This document shows positions 1-7,056 of a stretch of 14,546 nt of DNA, piece after piece. How positions within the stretch are numbered: the stretch's first letter is position 1; each line of letters opens with the position of its first letter. The translations under genes and the position numbers were made by a program. The notes under the pieces are model-generated. The model did no database searches. It was not told the DNA's origin and was given only the letters and a program-made list of their open reading frames with translations. The stretch covers positions 1 to 14,546 of the forward strand of contig JAEZTA010000174.1 in assembly GCA_023443765.1 (NCBI GenBank). Direction: 5' to 3'. The stretch is from Bacteroidota bacterium. GTDB taxonomy: Bacteria; Bacteroidota; Bacteroidia; Bacteroidales; Rikenellaceae.

Positions 1-1445
1 TACCAGTTGTTGCGTACGACGCCGTAGCGGCCGAGGGCCATCTTGGTCGTAATGCCCTGGTCGTGGCGAACGAGCACTTCGTAGTAGCATACCGAGTTAT
101 GGAAGTACTGAACGGCCATGTAGCGGCCGATGATGCCCGATTCGGCGTTGAAGCTGGCAGCCGTGAGGCCTGCGACGAATGCATCCATCAGGGCGTCGCT
201 CGTTGCGGCATCCACGCCCGTGACTTTGGCAGCTTTCAGGAAGTTGGGCAGGTCCTTGGCGATTCCGGCCGAGTGGCTCGTTGCGGCAGCGGCGGCATAA
301 GCGGCTTTGAGTTGCGAGAGCGTGTAGTACTGGTGGTTCCAGATGAAGTAGTTCGTCTCTCCGGCAGCGTCGATCTCCTTTGGGGTGTACCGGGCCTTGA
401 TCACGATCGAGGTCGTGATACCCTTCTTCTGGGCGGGAGCGCTCATGGTGTTTTCCAGACAGTAGGCCGAAGCGCTCTTGGCACGCGTTACGAGCGAGGT
501 CGGAACCGAACTGTCGTCGGCGTTGAGCAGGACGTTGAATTCCTTGCGCAGCGCAACGCTCAGAGCGGCGATCTCAGCCGAAGTACGGTCGGCGGCCTCT
601 TTCTCGATGCCGGGGAACTTCGACATGTCGTAGTTGCCGTCCTTGCGGTATTCGCCCGTAGCGTTGGGATCGGTCAACTCCACCAGGTCCGAATAGAGGT
701 ACGAACTCTTGTTGGTGATGTTGAGTTCCCAGCCGCCGAAGGTGAATTTCGCACCTGCGGGAAGAACTGCCATGTTGTCGTTGATTTCGAAGGTCACCTT
801 CGAGCTCAGGCGGTCGATGTTGACTCTGGCGGCCTTCTGCTTGGCCTCGGCTTTCGCCTGCTCGTCGGTCTTGCCGTTGTCGGCGGTCACCACGGTCACG
901 GGAACCATGGCGCCGTCTGCGGTGCCGGCGTTGGCCATCATGAAGAAGTTGTCGGTGGCGACACCCTCTACACCCAGACTGAGAAGCTGGTTGATAGCCA
1001 CCCAGCTTTTGCCTACGACTTTGGTTTTCTCAGTAGCCATATCCGCAGCCGAGAAGTTGATCTTCAGATCGCCCCACGCTGCTTTTTCGGGGTTGGCGAC
1101 TACTACGGTATGCGTTGCGGTAGCGTTTACGAGCACAGCATCCGATGCCGTGCCTGCGGCTCCCGAATTACCGATCGTTCCGCCGCTGACCTCTACTACG
1201 TCGATGCAAATGCCATTGTTGAACAACAACGCCATCAGCGAACCTACTTTGCTCTCTTCGGCCGAACCGTCGTTCGTGCCGGGGGCTTTCGTGTCCTTCT
1301 GGACGCCATTGCTGTTGGTCAGGCGCACCGAGAGGTAGCCGACCTTGCTGTCGCCGCCCTTGGTGGGCGCCGAACCTTCGGGATTTTTGTCACAGCCGGC
1401 CAGCATAACGGCTGCGGCGGCAGTCAACAGGAGAAATTTCTTCAT
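1..1445 (-). CDS. Mfa1-family fimbrillin (fimbria major subunit), lipoprotein, 3' end cut by window
   Basis: Predicted structural subunit of a type V (Mfa1/FimA-like) fimbria, exported as a lipoprotein and polymerised at the cell surface. The start at 1445 gives MKKFLLLTAAAAVMLAGC, a signal peptide with lipobox LAGC (lipidated Cys18). About 481 residues are visible, without a stop. The protein is rich in A, T, S, V and G. A conserved-looking end reads YFHNSVCYYEVLVRHD and, at the window edge, GRYGVVRNNW, the kind of C-terminal core seen in Mfa1-family major subunits; only a short stretch is probably missing. In known type V pili the lipidated N-terminal part is removed by a protease before donor-strand assembly; Arg41 in YLSVRL is a possible cut site, but this is inference. 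It is the last visible gene of the minus-strand fimbrial operon, 44 nt after the DUF3868 gene. It could be a tip subunit instead, but the C-terminal sequence favours the Mfa1 major-subunit family. Confidence 0.85.
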   Translation of the reverse strand, partial: MKKFLLLTAAAAVMLAGCDKNPEGSAPTKGGDSKVGYLSVRLTNSNGVQKDTKAPGTNDGSAEESKVGSLMALLFNNGICIDVVEVSGGTIGNSGAAGTASDAVLVNATATHTVVVANPEKAAWGDLKINFSAADMATEKTKVVGKSWVAINQLLSLGVEGVATDNFFMMANAGTADGAMVPVTVVTADNGKTDEQAKAEAKQKAARVNIDRLSSKVTFEINDNMAVLPAGAKFTFGGWELNITNKSSYLYSDLVELTDPNATGEYRKDGNYDMSKFPGIEKEAADRTSAEIAALSVALRKEFNVLLNADDSSVPTSLVTRAKSASAYCLENTMSAPAQKKGITTSIVIKARYTPKEIDAAGETNYFIWNHQYYTLSQLKAAYAAAAATSHSAGIAKDLPNFLKAAKVTGVDAATSDALMDAFVAGLTAASFNAESGIIGRYMAVQYFHNSVCYYEVLVRHDQGITTKMALGRYGVVRNNW

Positions 1446-1489
1446 GTTTGAATTCAGTTTGAAAAAGTTTGAATGTTGTGGAGAATTGA

Positions 1490-3025
1490 TTAATTATTTT
1501 GGGATTCCAATAATTTGCTGTTTTCGCGTTTGCGGGCCAGCTCCCCGAGGTTGACGCGGGCCTCGGGCGATCCGGCTTCAGCCGCCTTCGTCAGCGCCTC
1601 TTCGGCCTGCGCATAATCGCCCTGGAGCATGTACAGGACACCCCGTGCATTGAGGACTTCGGGCGTCTGCTCTGCGATACGGTCGAGATAAACCCCGGCC
1701 GTGGCAGTGTCGCGGCGCGCGAGGGCCGCTGCGGCTGCGTTGAGGTTGGCCGCCGGGTCCGTGGGGAACATGCGTACGGCAATCTCGAAGACCTCGCGGA
1801 ACTCCGCCGATCCCGGCTCGTAGAGGTTCGCCACCAGATACATCTCGTTCAGGCTCAGGTTCTGGGGCCGGGTGTGGAGCAGGTCGCGGGCCTCCATGAC
1901 GTTGAATTCGCGGACTTCGTAGTCGAGTTTGCAGATGGCCTTGCGCAGCGAGGGGTAATACTCCTTGAGCATGTAGCGGTAGGGGTTGCCGCTGCGCAGC
2001 AGCATGAGCGATTTCTTGCGGCTGGAGTTGGTGGCATAGTTGATCTCCGCCGGCACGTTGCGCAGGATGTCGAGGATTTCGTCCTTATACTGAATGTCCG
2101 ACGCGACGACCATCTCTTCCAGCCCCTGCCAGTTTTCGCCGCCGAACTGCACGTGGTACATCTCGCGCGGGAAGTCGAAACGCGGGGTCAGGTAATCCAC
2201 GAGCGCTGTGGCGCGGGCTTCGGAGAGGTATTGGTTGAATTTGAGCGTTCCCTCGGGCGACGCATAGCCGATCACGTAGATGCCGCAGACCTTGACATCG
2301 TCGTCGTTGCGCACCTCCTCCATCATGTCGGTGATCTTCTTCAGTTCGCGCGGGTTGTTCATGTACTCGGGACGAATGTCGGTTTTGCTGACCGCGAAGT
2401 CCAGGAACGCTTCGCCCACGATCTCGCGGCGCTTGACCGCTTCTGCATGGGGCCGGACATAAGCCAGCGAAGGCATCACCTCGTACGGGGTTACGGGAAT
2501 TTTCTGCGGTTCGAGCTGCACGGCGTTGATCAACTGCGATACGGCAAGCATGAACGGCTTGTTGCCGCAGGAGCTGATATTCTCCGCCATGTCGAGGCTC
2601 GATTCCTTCATCCACGGCTCGAACGGGATCGTGAGCCGGTAATCAATCTGCTTCGAATTTTTGCGTCCGTAGCCTTTGACGGTGGTCAGCGGACGAATGT
2701 TCTCCGCGTCGTAGGCGGCTTTTTCGCGCTTGCTCATCAGGGCCATGCGGCGGTTCGAGATCAGGTAGTTACGGCGGCCTTTGATCTCGACGCCGGGGAG
2801 TATTTTCTCTGCGCTTCCCGAAACCAGTTTCGGAACCAGCGTGAGGCTTTGGCGCGAAGAGACGGTCACGCCGCTGATGTCGAACAGAATACCTATGTGG
2901 AGCGAGTCGCCTTTCTGGGAGAGTTCGCGGGGCGTTACGGTGATTTTTCCTTTGTAGGGCGCGTGCTGTGCCGAAACGGATACGACGGCGAGCAGCGACA
3001 CGATATAGAGTAAAGTGTGCTTCAT
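1490..3025 (-). CDS. DUF3868 / OmpA-like / TPR fimbria-associated envelope protein
   Basis: A 511-residue exported protein of the DUF3868 type that accompanies fimbrillin genes in Bacteroidales; its exact job is not known to me, but assembly or anchoring at the outer membrane is likely. The start at 3025 is chosen because it opens directly with a signal peptide (MKHTLLYIVSLLAVVSVSAQ, cleavage near residue 20); the reading frame runs 35 codons further upstream, but those overlap the preceding gene. Order: N-terminal beta-rich DUF3868 region (about 21-200); an OmpA-like segment (about 205-300) with VIGYASPEGT, NQYLSEARA and ALVDYL, typical of peptidoglycan-binding OmpA C domains; then TPR-like helices (about 395-500) with GVLYMLQGDYAQAEEAL. 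It starts 11 nt after the DUF3575 stop and lies 44 nt before the fimbrillin, so all three are probably co-transcribed. Confidence 0.85.
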   Translation of the reverse strand: MKHTLLYIVSLLAVVSVSAQHAPYKGKITVTPRELSQKGDSLHIGILFDISGVTVSSRQSLTLVPKLVSGSAEKILPGVEIKGRRNYLISNRRMALMSKREKAAYDAENIRPLTTVKGYGRKNSKQIDYRLTIPFEPWMKESSLDMAENISSCGNKPFMLAVSQLINAVQLEPQKIPVTPYEVMPSLAYVRPHAEAVKRREIVGEAFLDFAVSKTDIRPEYMNNPRELKKITDMMEEVRNDDDVKVCGIYVIGYASPEGTLKFNQYLSEARATALVDYLTPRFDFPREMYHVQFGGENWQGLEEMVVASDIQYKDEILDILRNVPAEINYATNSSRKKSLMLLRSGNPYRYMLKEYYPSLRKAICKLDYEVREFNVMEARDLLHTRPQNLSLNEMYLVANLYEPGSAEFREVFEIAVRMFPTDPAANLNAAAAALARRDTATAGVYLDRIAEQTPEVLNARGVLYMLQGDYAQAEEALTKAAEAGSPEARVNLGELARKRENSKLLESQNN

Positions 3026-3036
3026 GTGGGGTGTAC

Positions 3037-3633
3037 CTATTTGATGATATAGACCAGGGAGATGCCCGCGCGCGTCGGGCCGAAGTAGTTGCGGTGTTCG
3101 GAATTTACCTTCCGGCCGCAGGTGGCGCACTGGTATTTGTCGTAGTCGAGGTAGACATATCCCACGCCGACGTTGGCCTCGACGCTCCAGCGCCGGCCCA
3201 GGTAGAACAGGTAGCCGTACGAAATGCCGGCGCCGGCGCCCCAGCCTTCGTAACGATATTGGGCTGAATTTTTGCCGAAAAGCAGCGGAAGATTGTGCCC
3301 GGCTATATTATATTGTGTGCCGATGGCGTGAACACCCAGGAAATGGCCCGCGAACCGTTCGCAGAACCACCAGCGGTATTCGAGCTGGCCCACCCAGTGG
3401 ACCAGTTTTTTGTTAGAATCTAATTTGCTGGGCGCAAACCAGTTGTACCCCCCCCCGAGCTCCAGGGTGCTCCGCTTGCCTAAACCCGCCTCTAAACTCA
3501 GGTTCGGCGTACGTGCATAGGAGCCGTAGAAGAGGTTCGTCTTCACGACGAACTTCTGTGCAAGGCAGCGCGAGTTAATGCCTCCCCCGATAAGAACCGT
3601 AAGGGTCAGCAGTGCTAAAAATGTTTTTCTCAT
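3037..3633 (-). CDS. DUF3575 outer-membrane protein of the fimbrial operon
   Basis: A 198-residue protein with a signal peptide (cleavage near residue 26, after CLA) followed by a beta-rich sequence of the DUF3575 family. Visible family features are KTNLFYGSYARTPNLSLEAG after the signal, LELGGGYNWF, the aromatic LEYRWWFCERFAGHFLGVHA, and a final amphipathic segment TRAGISLVYIIK, as expected for a small outer-membrane barrel. A CxxC pair (Cys169, Cys172) lies near the C-terminus. DUF3575 genes usually sit beside DUF3868 and fimbrillin genes, as here, which suggests a role in fimbrial export or anchoring; the biochemical function is unknown. Codons 60-62 are GGG GGG GGG, forming an uninterrupted G9 run on the coding strand (3448-3456). 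With nine G the frame is intact; slippage by one base would truncate the protein after about one third. Confidence 0.87.
   Translation of the reverse strand: MRKTFLALLTLTVLIGGGINSRCLAQKFVVKTNLFYGSYARTPNLSLEAGLGKRSTLELGGGYNWFAPSKLDSNKKLVHWVGQLEYRWWFCERFAGHFLGVHAIGTQYNIAGHNLPLLFGKNSAQYRYEGWGAGAGISYGYLFYLGRRWSVEANVGVGYVYLDYDKYQCATCGRKVNSEHRNYFGPTRAGISLVYIIK
3448..3456 (-). repeat. G9 homopolymer inside the DUF3575 coding sequence
   Basis: Nine consecutive C on the plus strand, read as nine G in the coding direction, encoding Gly60-Gly61-Gly62. Homopolymer G tracts of this length are known slippage sites in other bacteria; whether this one varies is not shown by one sequence. Confidence 0.9.
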
Positions 3634-3658
3634 GTTTGGGTTGAAAGCGTTGTCCGGA

Positions 3659-4087
3659 TTAAAAATTGGCTGCTCCTTCGAATTGGAAAAGCAGTTGGGA
3701 GAGGTCGATTTCGCTGAGTTTCTTCTTCAGGTAATCCGAGAGCGACCGCTCCGTTTGAACCAGCCCCTTGTATTTATCGTCGTATTGATAGAGTTTGTCG
3801 GCCTGGGTGGTATAGGTTTCTCCGATGACGATGCCTCCGTGGTAGAGGTTGACCATGTCTTCGAGTGTGATCTGGTCGAGGTTGGTGAGCAGGATGTAAC
3901 GTTCTCCGAATTTGTCGATATAGCCTTTGGCCCTGAGGCGGGTGAGGATTTTGGAGTATTGCATCTCCTGAAACGTTCCCTGCTGTTTGAGTTCGGAGGT
4001 TTTGAGCCCGGAGCTTTCGGGCTGATTTTTCCGGACGGCGAGTTCCCGGAGGATCTGGATCGCGCAAACGACTTTTGCAGACAACAT
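3659..4087 (-). CDS. Rrf2-like winged-helix transcriptional regulator
   Basis: A 142-residue protein resembling the Rrf2 family, whose members are dimeric winged-helix repressors or activators. The start MLSAKVVCAIQILRELA matches the family's first helix. YSKILTRLRAKGYID fits the recognition helix and wing entry, and ITLEDMVNLYHGG fits the segment after the wing. The length is normal for the family. The three-cysteine Fe-S cluster loop of IscR or NsrR is missing; the only cysteine is Cys8, so an Fe-S sensor role is unlikely. It lies 25 nt upstream of the DUF3575 gene and is probably the first gene of the fimbrial operon, suggesting autoregulation and control of fimbriation. Two GTATATAC palindromes occur in its upstream region. 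The family call rests on pattern matching by eye; another winged-helix family is possible. Confidence 0.62.
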   Translation of the reverse strand: MLSAKVVCAIQILRELAVRKNQPESSGLKTSELKQQGTFQEMQYSKILTRLRAKGYIDKFGERYILLTNLDQITLEDMVNLYHGGIVIGETYTTQADKLYQYDDKYKGLVQTERSLSDYLKKKLSEIDLSQLLFQFEGAANF

Positions 4088-4104
4088 ACGATTCCTATAT
4101 AAAG

Positions 4105-4174
4105 GTATATACTAAAACGCAAGCGAGGGGCGTTGCCAAACCACCAGACTCAATCACGCTGCAAACGTATATAC
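4105..4174. promoter_or_regulatory. Paired GTATATAC palindromes upstream of the Rrf2-like gene
   Basis: The perfect 8-bp palindrome GTATATAC occurs at 4105-4112 and again at 4167-4174, 62 bp apart (close to six helical turns). Flanks are similar (AAAG/AAAC before each). The proximal copy overlaps TACCTTTA, a near match to the Bacteroidetes -7 box TAnnTTTG on the minus strand, 17 nt before the start codon. This geometry fits a repressor that binds two sites and loops DNA; the binder, perhaps the Rrf2-like protein itself, is inferred. Confidence 0.4.
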
Positions 4175-4184
4175 AGAATCGTCG

Positions 4185-4226
4185 CGGACAAAGAAAAAAA
4201 CTCCGCTTGTTGTCTTTTTTTGTCCG
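4185..4226 (-). terminator. Hairpin between the AraC-family gene and the Rrf2-like gene
   Basis: CGGACAAAGAAA pairs with TTTTTTTGTCCG (12 bp with one G-U), separated by an 18-nt loop that itself contains a T7 run on the minus strand. It begins 19 nt after the AraC-family stop. It lacks a T-run after the stem, so termination may be weak; it could also be a partial read-through structure. Confidence 0.35.
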
Positions 4227-4245
4227 AAGGGATATAAAAAACCGA

Positions 4246-5133
4246 TTATCGGGATTTTACGGAGTCGATCAACTCCGACGGGGTACTGCCGTAATGTTTC
4301 CGGCAGAACTGTACGAAACTGCTCGACGTGTCGAATCCGAACTTCACCATCAGCTCCTTGACCGAGATGCCCGGACGCATGGCTGCGTAACGGATGTCTT
4401 TGAGCTTGTGCTGCAACAGCCAGTTCTTGGCCGTTATGCCGAATTCGGTTTTGAAGAGGTCGTGGAAATGGGTTTTCCCCATGTGCGAACGCTCGATCAA
4501 CTCGTTGACCGTGATCAGGGGATCGTAATTGTTGTGGACGAAGTCGCGGAAACCGGGGGTTCTGCCGATCAGCGGAAACAGCAGTTTGGCAATTTCGGCC
4601 CGGGTGTAGAACGCCCGCAGGCAGAGGAAGAATTCGCGATGCTTGATCTCGTGGAAATGGACGCAGTTGATTTGGTTGCACAGGTAAAAGGTCAGCAGTT
4701 CCAGGTATCTTTTCATCGGGTCCTTGATGGCCGTGGGCGTGAAATCGTATTCCATCTTTTCACAGATGGGCCACAAGGCTTCGAGGATTTGTTTGTCGCA
4801 GTTGCTTTCCGGGTTGCGGAACCGGAATACGATGCATTCCGAATCCTCGGTCGCCTCCCAGTCGAAATCCGTCCCCTGCGGAACGAGGATCATCTCGTCG
4901 CAGCAGACCTTCCGGTGCCGGTATTCCTTGCAGTTCATCTCAATACACCCTGATAACATGAACACCAGGATATTATAGGGGTGTTTTTCGTTTCGGGTGT
5001 TTTCGCCTTTGGGCAAAACCATGTATCTGAAATTGGCGTCATCCTTGCTCCTGTAGCTGGTGCATGTGACATGCTCTTCCCGGTAAACCAGATTATCGAG
5101 AGGCGTTTCTCTGGAAGTTAAAATTGCTCTCAT
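4246..5133 (-). CDS. AraC-family transcriptional regulator
   Basis: A 295-residue DNA-binding regulator. The C-terminal part (about 195-290) is an AraC/XylS double helix-turn-helix: first HTH around ITVNELIERSHMGKTHFHDL, linker FGITAKNWLLQHKL, second HTH around ISVKELMVKFGFDTSSSFVQ, and the closing motif FCRKHYGSTPSEL. The N-terminal part (about 20-110) is a cupin-like sensing domain with the pattern FMLSGCIEMN and MILVPQGTDFDWEA. The start at 5133 is the first in-frame Met of the cupin-like domain. It holds 12 cysteines, including adjacent Cys77-Cys78, unusual for an AraC protein. It is the nearest gene upstream of the fimbrial operon on the same strand, 158 nt away, so it may control that operon; this is context only. 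By eye its base composition is less GC-rich than the flanking genes. Confidence 0.92.
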   Translation of the reverse strand: MRAILTSRETPLDNLVYREEHVTCTSYRSKDDANFRYMVLPKGENTRNEKHPYNILVFMLSGCIEMNCKEYRHRKVCCDEMILVPQGTDFDWEATEDSECIVFRFRNPESNCDKQILEALWPICEKMEYDFTPTAIKDPMKRYLELLTFYLCNQINCVHFHEIKHREFFLCLRAFYTRAEIAKLLFPLIGRTPGFRDFVHNNYDPLITVNELIERSHMGKTHFHDLFKTEFGITAKNWLLQHKLKDIRYAAMRPGISVKELMVKFGFDTSSSFVQFCRKHYGSTPSELIDSVKSR

Positions 5134-5459
5134 GTCTTTGTCTTGTTAGGATTGTGCCATAATCCCGTCGGATCTCGATATGAGCCGTGATAGGGTCAGT
5201 TTTGTATGGGGTGACTTTTTGGGGAAGATTATATTGAAAGGAGAGGCGTTCTCCAAAGGCTACGAATGACCCGCGAACCTCCATTTATGCAATGGAAGTC
5301 CGGGTAAACCAGGGAAAGGCGCGTCCGGCCTGCTGTTCGTGGCAAAATCCAGAGTTGCCCCGCGGACAATTATTCTGAATACCCATAACCAAAAAAAGGT
5401 TAAATAATTTTTGGTAAAAGTAAATATTTTTTGGAAAAAATGCAAAGTTGCACCGAAGT
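5134..5459. other. Intergenic region between the AraC-family gene and the tRNA-Cys promoter
   Basis: I see no convincing gene in this stretch. Short reading frames exist on the minus strand but have no coding character. It must contain the promoter of the AraC-family gene; a possible minus-strand signal is TTTG near 5261 followed 20 nt later by TATAAT, but it does not match the Bacteroidetes consensus well. The right-hand 70 nt are very A/T-rich and are described separately. Confidence 0.6.
5401..5440. repeat. Tandem 20-bp A/T-rich repeat (possible UP element)
   Basis: Two adjacent 20-nt units (5401-5420 and 5421-5440) match at 17 of 20 positions; each starts TAAATA and contains TTTTTGG. A further A7 run lies at 5391-5397. 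The A/T tracts recur about every two helical turns directly upstream of the tRNA-Cys -33 element, as expected for an UP element or bent DNA that boosts a strong promoter. Confidence 0.55.
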
Positions 5460-5490
5460 TTTGCAGATTTTAGAAATGTTTGTATATTTG
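5460..5490 (+). promoter_or_regulatory. Promoter of tRNA-Cys
   Basis: TTTG at 5460-5463 and TATATTTG at 5483-5490 are separated by 19 nt, a full match to the Bacteroidetes housekeeping promoter (TTTG, N19, TAnnTTTG). Transcription should begin a few bases after 5490, giving a leader of roughly 115 nt before the tRNA. Confidence 0.8.
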
Positions 5491-5611
5491 CACTCCCGAT
5501 GCACTGAAAAATTGAGCCGTATGGCTTTGGATTTGCGGAGCCGACGATCGGATTCCGGGGATTCCGAAGGTTCAGAATTGGTTTAAAAAACAGAGTATTC
5601 CGGATAAAAAT

Positions 5612-5682
5612 GGTCTGATGGCCGAGTGGCTAGGCAAAGGTCTGCAAAACCTTGTACAGCGGTTCGAATCCGCTTCAGACCT
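5612..5682 (+). tRNA. tRNA-Cys (anticodon GCA)
   Basis: A complete 71-nt cloverleaf. The acceptor stem GGTCTGA (5612-5618) pairs with TCAGACC (5675-5681). The anticodon stem AAGGT/ACCTT encloses loop CTGCAAA with anticodon GCA at 5644-5646. The T-arm is AGCGG/CCGCT with loop TTCGAAT. The discriminator is T5682, as expected for tRNA-Cys. CCA is not encoded and must be added after transcription. It stands alone, with its own promoter and terminator. Confidence 0.97.
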
Positions 5683-5689
5683 CACGAAT

Positions 5690-5724
5690 ATGGCTTGTAG
5701 ATTATCTACAAGTCATATTTTTTT
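5690..5724 (+). terminator. Intrinsic terminator of tRNA-Cys
   Basis: ATGGCTTGTAG pairs with CTACAAGTCAT (11 bp, one G-U), loop ATTAT, followed by a T7 run (5718-5724). It starts 8 nt after the tRNA. Confidence 0.85.
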
Positions 5725-5807
5725 GCTCATAAATTGCGGCTGCTTGTTTTATCTGATACAAAGAACCCTCGGAGTTATGACTTTGGAGGATTTTCATTTT
5801 AGAAATG

Positions 5808-5826
5808 CGACCGCCGTTAACGGTCG
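5808..5826 (-). terminator. Possible hairpin terminator of the NTP pyrophosphohydrolase gene
   Basis: CGACCG and CGGTCG form a 6-bp stem around a 7-nt loop, 38 nt beyond the stop codon on the minus strand. The following minus-strand sequence has only short T runs, so the terminator assignment is weak. The region also contains the palindrome CCGTTAACGG. Confidence 0.3.
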
Positions 5827-5864
5827 GAGCTGTGCAAGCCGGAAATAACACAGATGCACGTGGC

Positions 5865-6269
5865 CTACCGACTGATCTTGACGAACGACAGGTCCGGTTC
5901 GTGGTAAAGCTTGGATTTGAGGACTTTCCCGTCTGCGCGGTAAATGGGCTTTCCGTCAGCATCGAGTTTCGACATATTGCTCTCGTGCACGGCATCGAAC
6001 ACGCGCTCGAATTCCTCCTGCAACCCGTGCGATACGACCGTCCCGAAAAGTGTGTAGGCAATGTCGGCCAATTCCTTGACGACAGCCTGCAGCCGGGCGT
6101 CGTCATCGCCCGGAAGGGCGTATTCCTCGGCGTATTCGGCTACCTCCTCCCGCATGACGCGCATCCGCAGTTCGTGTACCTCCTGCGGAATGCGGAGTTT
6201 CGGGCGATCATTCTGGTAAATGCCGAATGCCCGGTGGAACTCGGCAAGTTGAGCTAATTGTTTCTTCAT
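5865..6269 (-). CDS. MazG/HisE-like nucleoside triphosphate pyrophosphohydrolase
   Basis: A 134-residue all-alpha protein of the MazG/HisE-like NTP pyrophosphatase superfamily, which cleaves NTPs (often abnormal ones) or related nucleotides to monophosphate plus PPi in the cytoplasm using Mg2+. The diagnostic metal site is visible: E42-V-A-E45 in REEVAEYAEE and E67-L-A-D70 in KELADIAY. The opening LAEFHRAFGI and the later HESNMSKLD are also typical of the small stand-alone members. The C-terminal part (GKPIYRADGKVLKS) is a short beta-like tail. The exact substrate cannot be read from sequence; this is not the histidine-pathway HisE, since no his genes are nearby. It has its own -7 box 21 nt upstream of the start and lies 129 nt after the metallophosphoesterase on the same strand. 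Confidence 0.82.
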   Translation of the reverse strand: MKKQLAQLAEFHRAFGIYQNDRPKLRIPQEVHELRMRVMREEVAEYAEEYALPGDDDARLQAVVKELADIAYTLFGTVVSHGLQEEFERVFDAVHESNMSKLDADGKPIYRADGKVLKSKLYHEPDLSFVKISR

Positions 6270-6289
6270 CGGATCGAATTTTCCGGATT

Positions 6290-6297
6290 CAAAGATA
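6290..6297 (-). promoter_or_regulatory. -7 box of the NTP pyrophosphohydrolase promoter
   Basis: TATCTTTG on the minus strand matches TAnnTTTG exactly and lies 20 nt before the start codon, implying a short leader. No TTTG is seen at the expected distance upstream. Confidence 0.55.
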
Positions 6298-6398
6298 GGG
6301 GATTTGCCGGGATAAATTTTGTCGAGCTAAGAAAAAATCACCGCATTGCCCCAATTGAAAATCGAATCCCGTGTGCTGTTTGAACCTCTGCGAAAATT

Positions 6399-7001
6399 TT
6401 ATAGTGTAATGACGATGGGGCGGTTGGCCGGCTCGTAACGTTCGTTCACGATACAGCCGTTTACAAAGGTTGTCCCGGCGGATTCATACACTCCGTAGGC
6501 CTCGTGGATATGGCCGAACAGGTGGTAGCGCGGGGCGATGGTTTCTACCCGCTGCCGTAAATCCCTACTCCCCATGTTTGCCCCGAATGCCGATTTGTCC
6601 AAAATCCCGAATGGCGGGCAGTGTGAAATCAACAGATCGGTCTGCTGCGGAATCCGTGCGATTTTCTCCGGATAGAGGTCTTCCCAATGGATTTCATCGG
6701 ACAGGAAAAACGGCACTCCCCATAACTTTATGCCTTCGATCTTTGCACCGCTGTTGCATAGATAGTGGCAATTCTCGGGCAGGCCCTCGATTTCTGCACC
6801 GTCCAGACAGTCGTCGTGGTTTCCGGCGATAAAGATTTTGTGCCGGTAATCCAATTCCCCGAGCCACCCGATAAAGTCGGCAATCTCCTCCTCCGTCCCG
6901 TTCCACGACACGTCGCCGGCATGAATCAACATGTCGGCCTGCGGCAGGTCCTTCAATTCGCGGTGTTTTCCGTGTGTGTCAGATAGAAAGGCAATCGTCA
7001 T
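6399..7001 (-). CDS. Calcineurin-like metallophosphoesterase
   Basis: A 200-residue cytoplasmic metal-dependent phosphoesterase. All family blocks are present: D8-T-H10, G29-D30, GNH (Asn61, His62), H127 in ISHCPP, and GHIH (His164, His166). These ligands bind two divalent metal ions that activate water for phosphate ester hydrolysis. Its size and the sequence MTIAFLSDTHGKH place it with the small bacterial members; the substrate is unknown. The start at 7001 is preferred because it opens at the first beta strand and lies downstream of a clear -7 box; the frame runs 76 codons further upstream, but those codons cover the promoter and a hairpin and have no coding character. It is divergent from the GH130 gene. 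Confidence 0.88.
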   Translation of the reverse strand: MTIAFLSDTHGKHRELKDLPQADMLIHAGDVSWNGTEEEIADFIGWLGELDYRHKIFIAGNHDDCLDGAEIEGLPENCHYLCNSGAKIEGIKLWGVPFFLSDEIHWEDLYPEKIARIPQQTDLLISHCPPFGILDKSAFGANMGSRDLRQRVETIAPRYHLFGHIHEAYGVYESAGTTFVNGCIVNERYEPANRPIVITL

Positions 7002-7056
7002 TTTAATCAGTTGTGTTAATAACCAGCATAAGGCGCTGATAACCCTGGGGCGTGGA

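Noticed and set aside
63..1451. A 462-codon plus-strand frame opposite the fimbrillin
   Set aside because: No recognisable domain; the opposite strand encodes a lipoprotein signal and fimbrillin end motifs.
5239..5253. Short inverted repeat GGAGA-N5-TCTCC upstream of the AraC-family gene
   Set aside because: Only five-base arms, expected by chance, and not aligned with a promoter element I can trust.
5260..5445. A 61-codon frame on the minus strand upstream of the AraC-family gene
   Set aside because: It translates the A/T-rich tRNA-Cys promoter region, has no domain or signal pattern and no credible start context.
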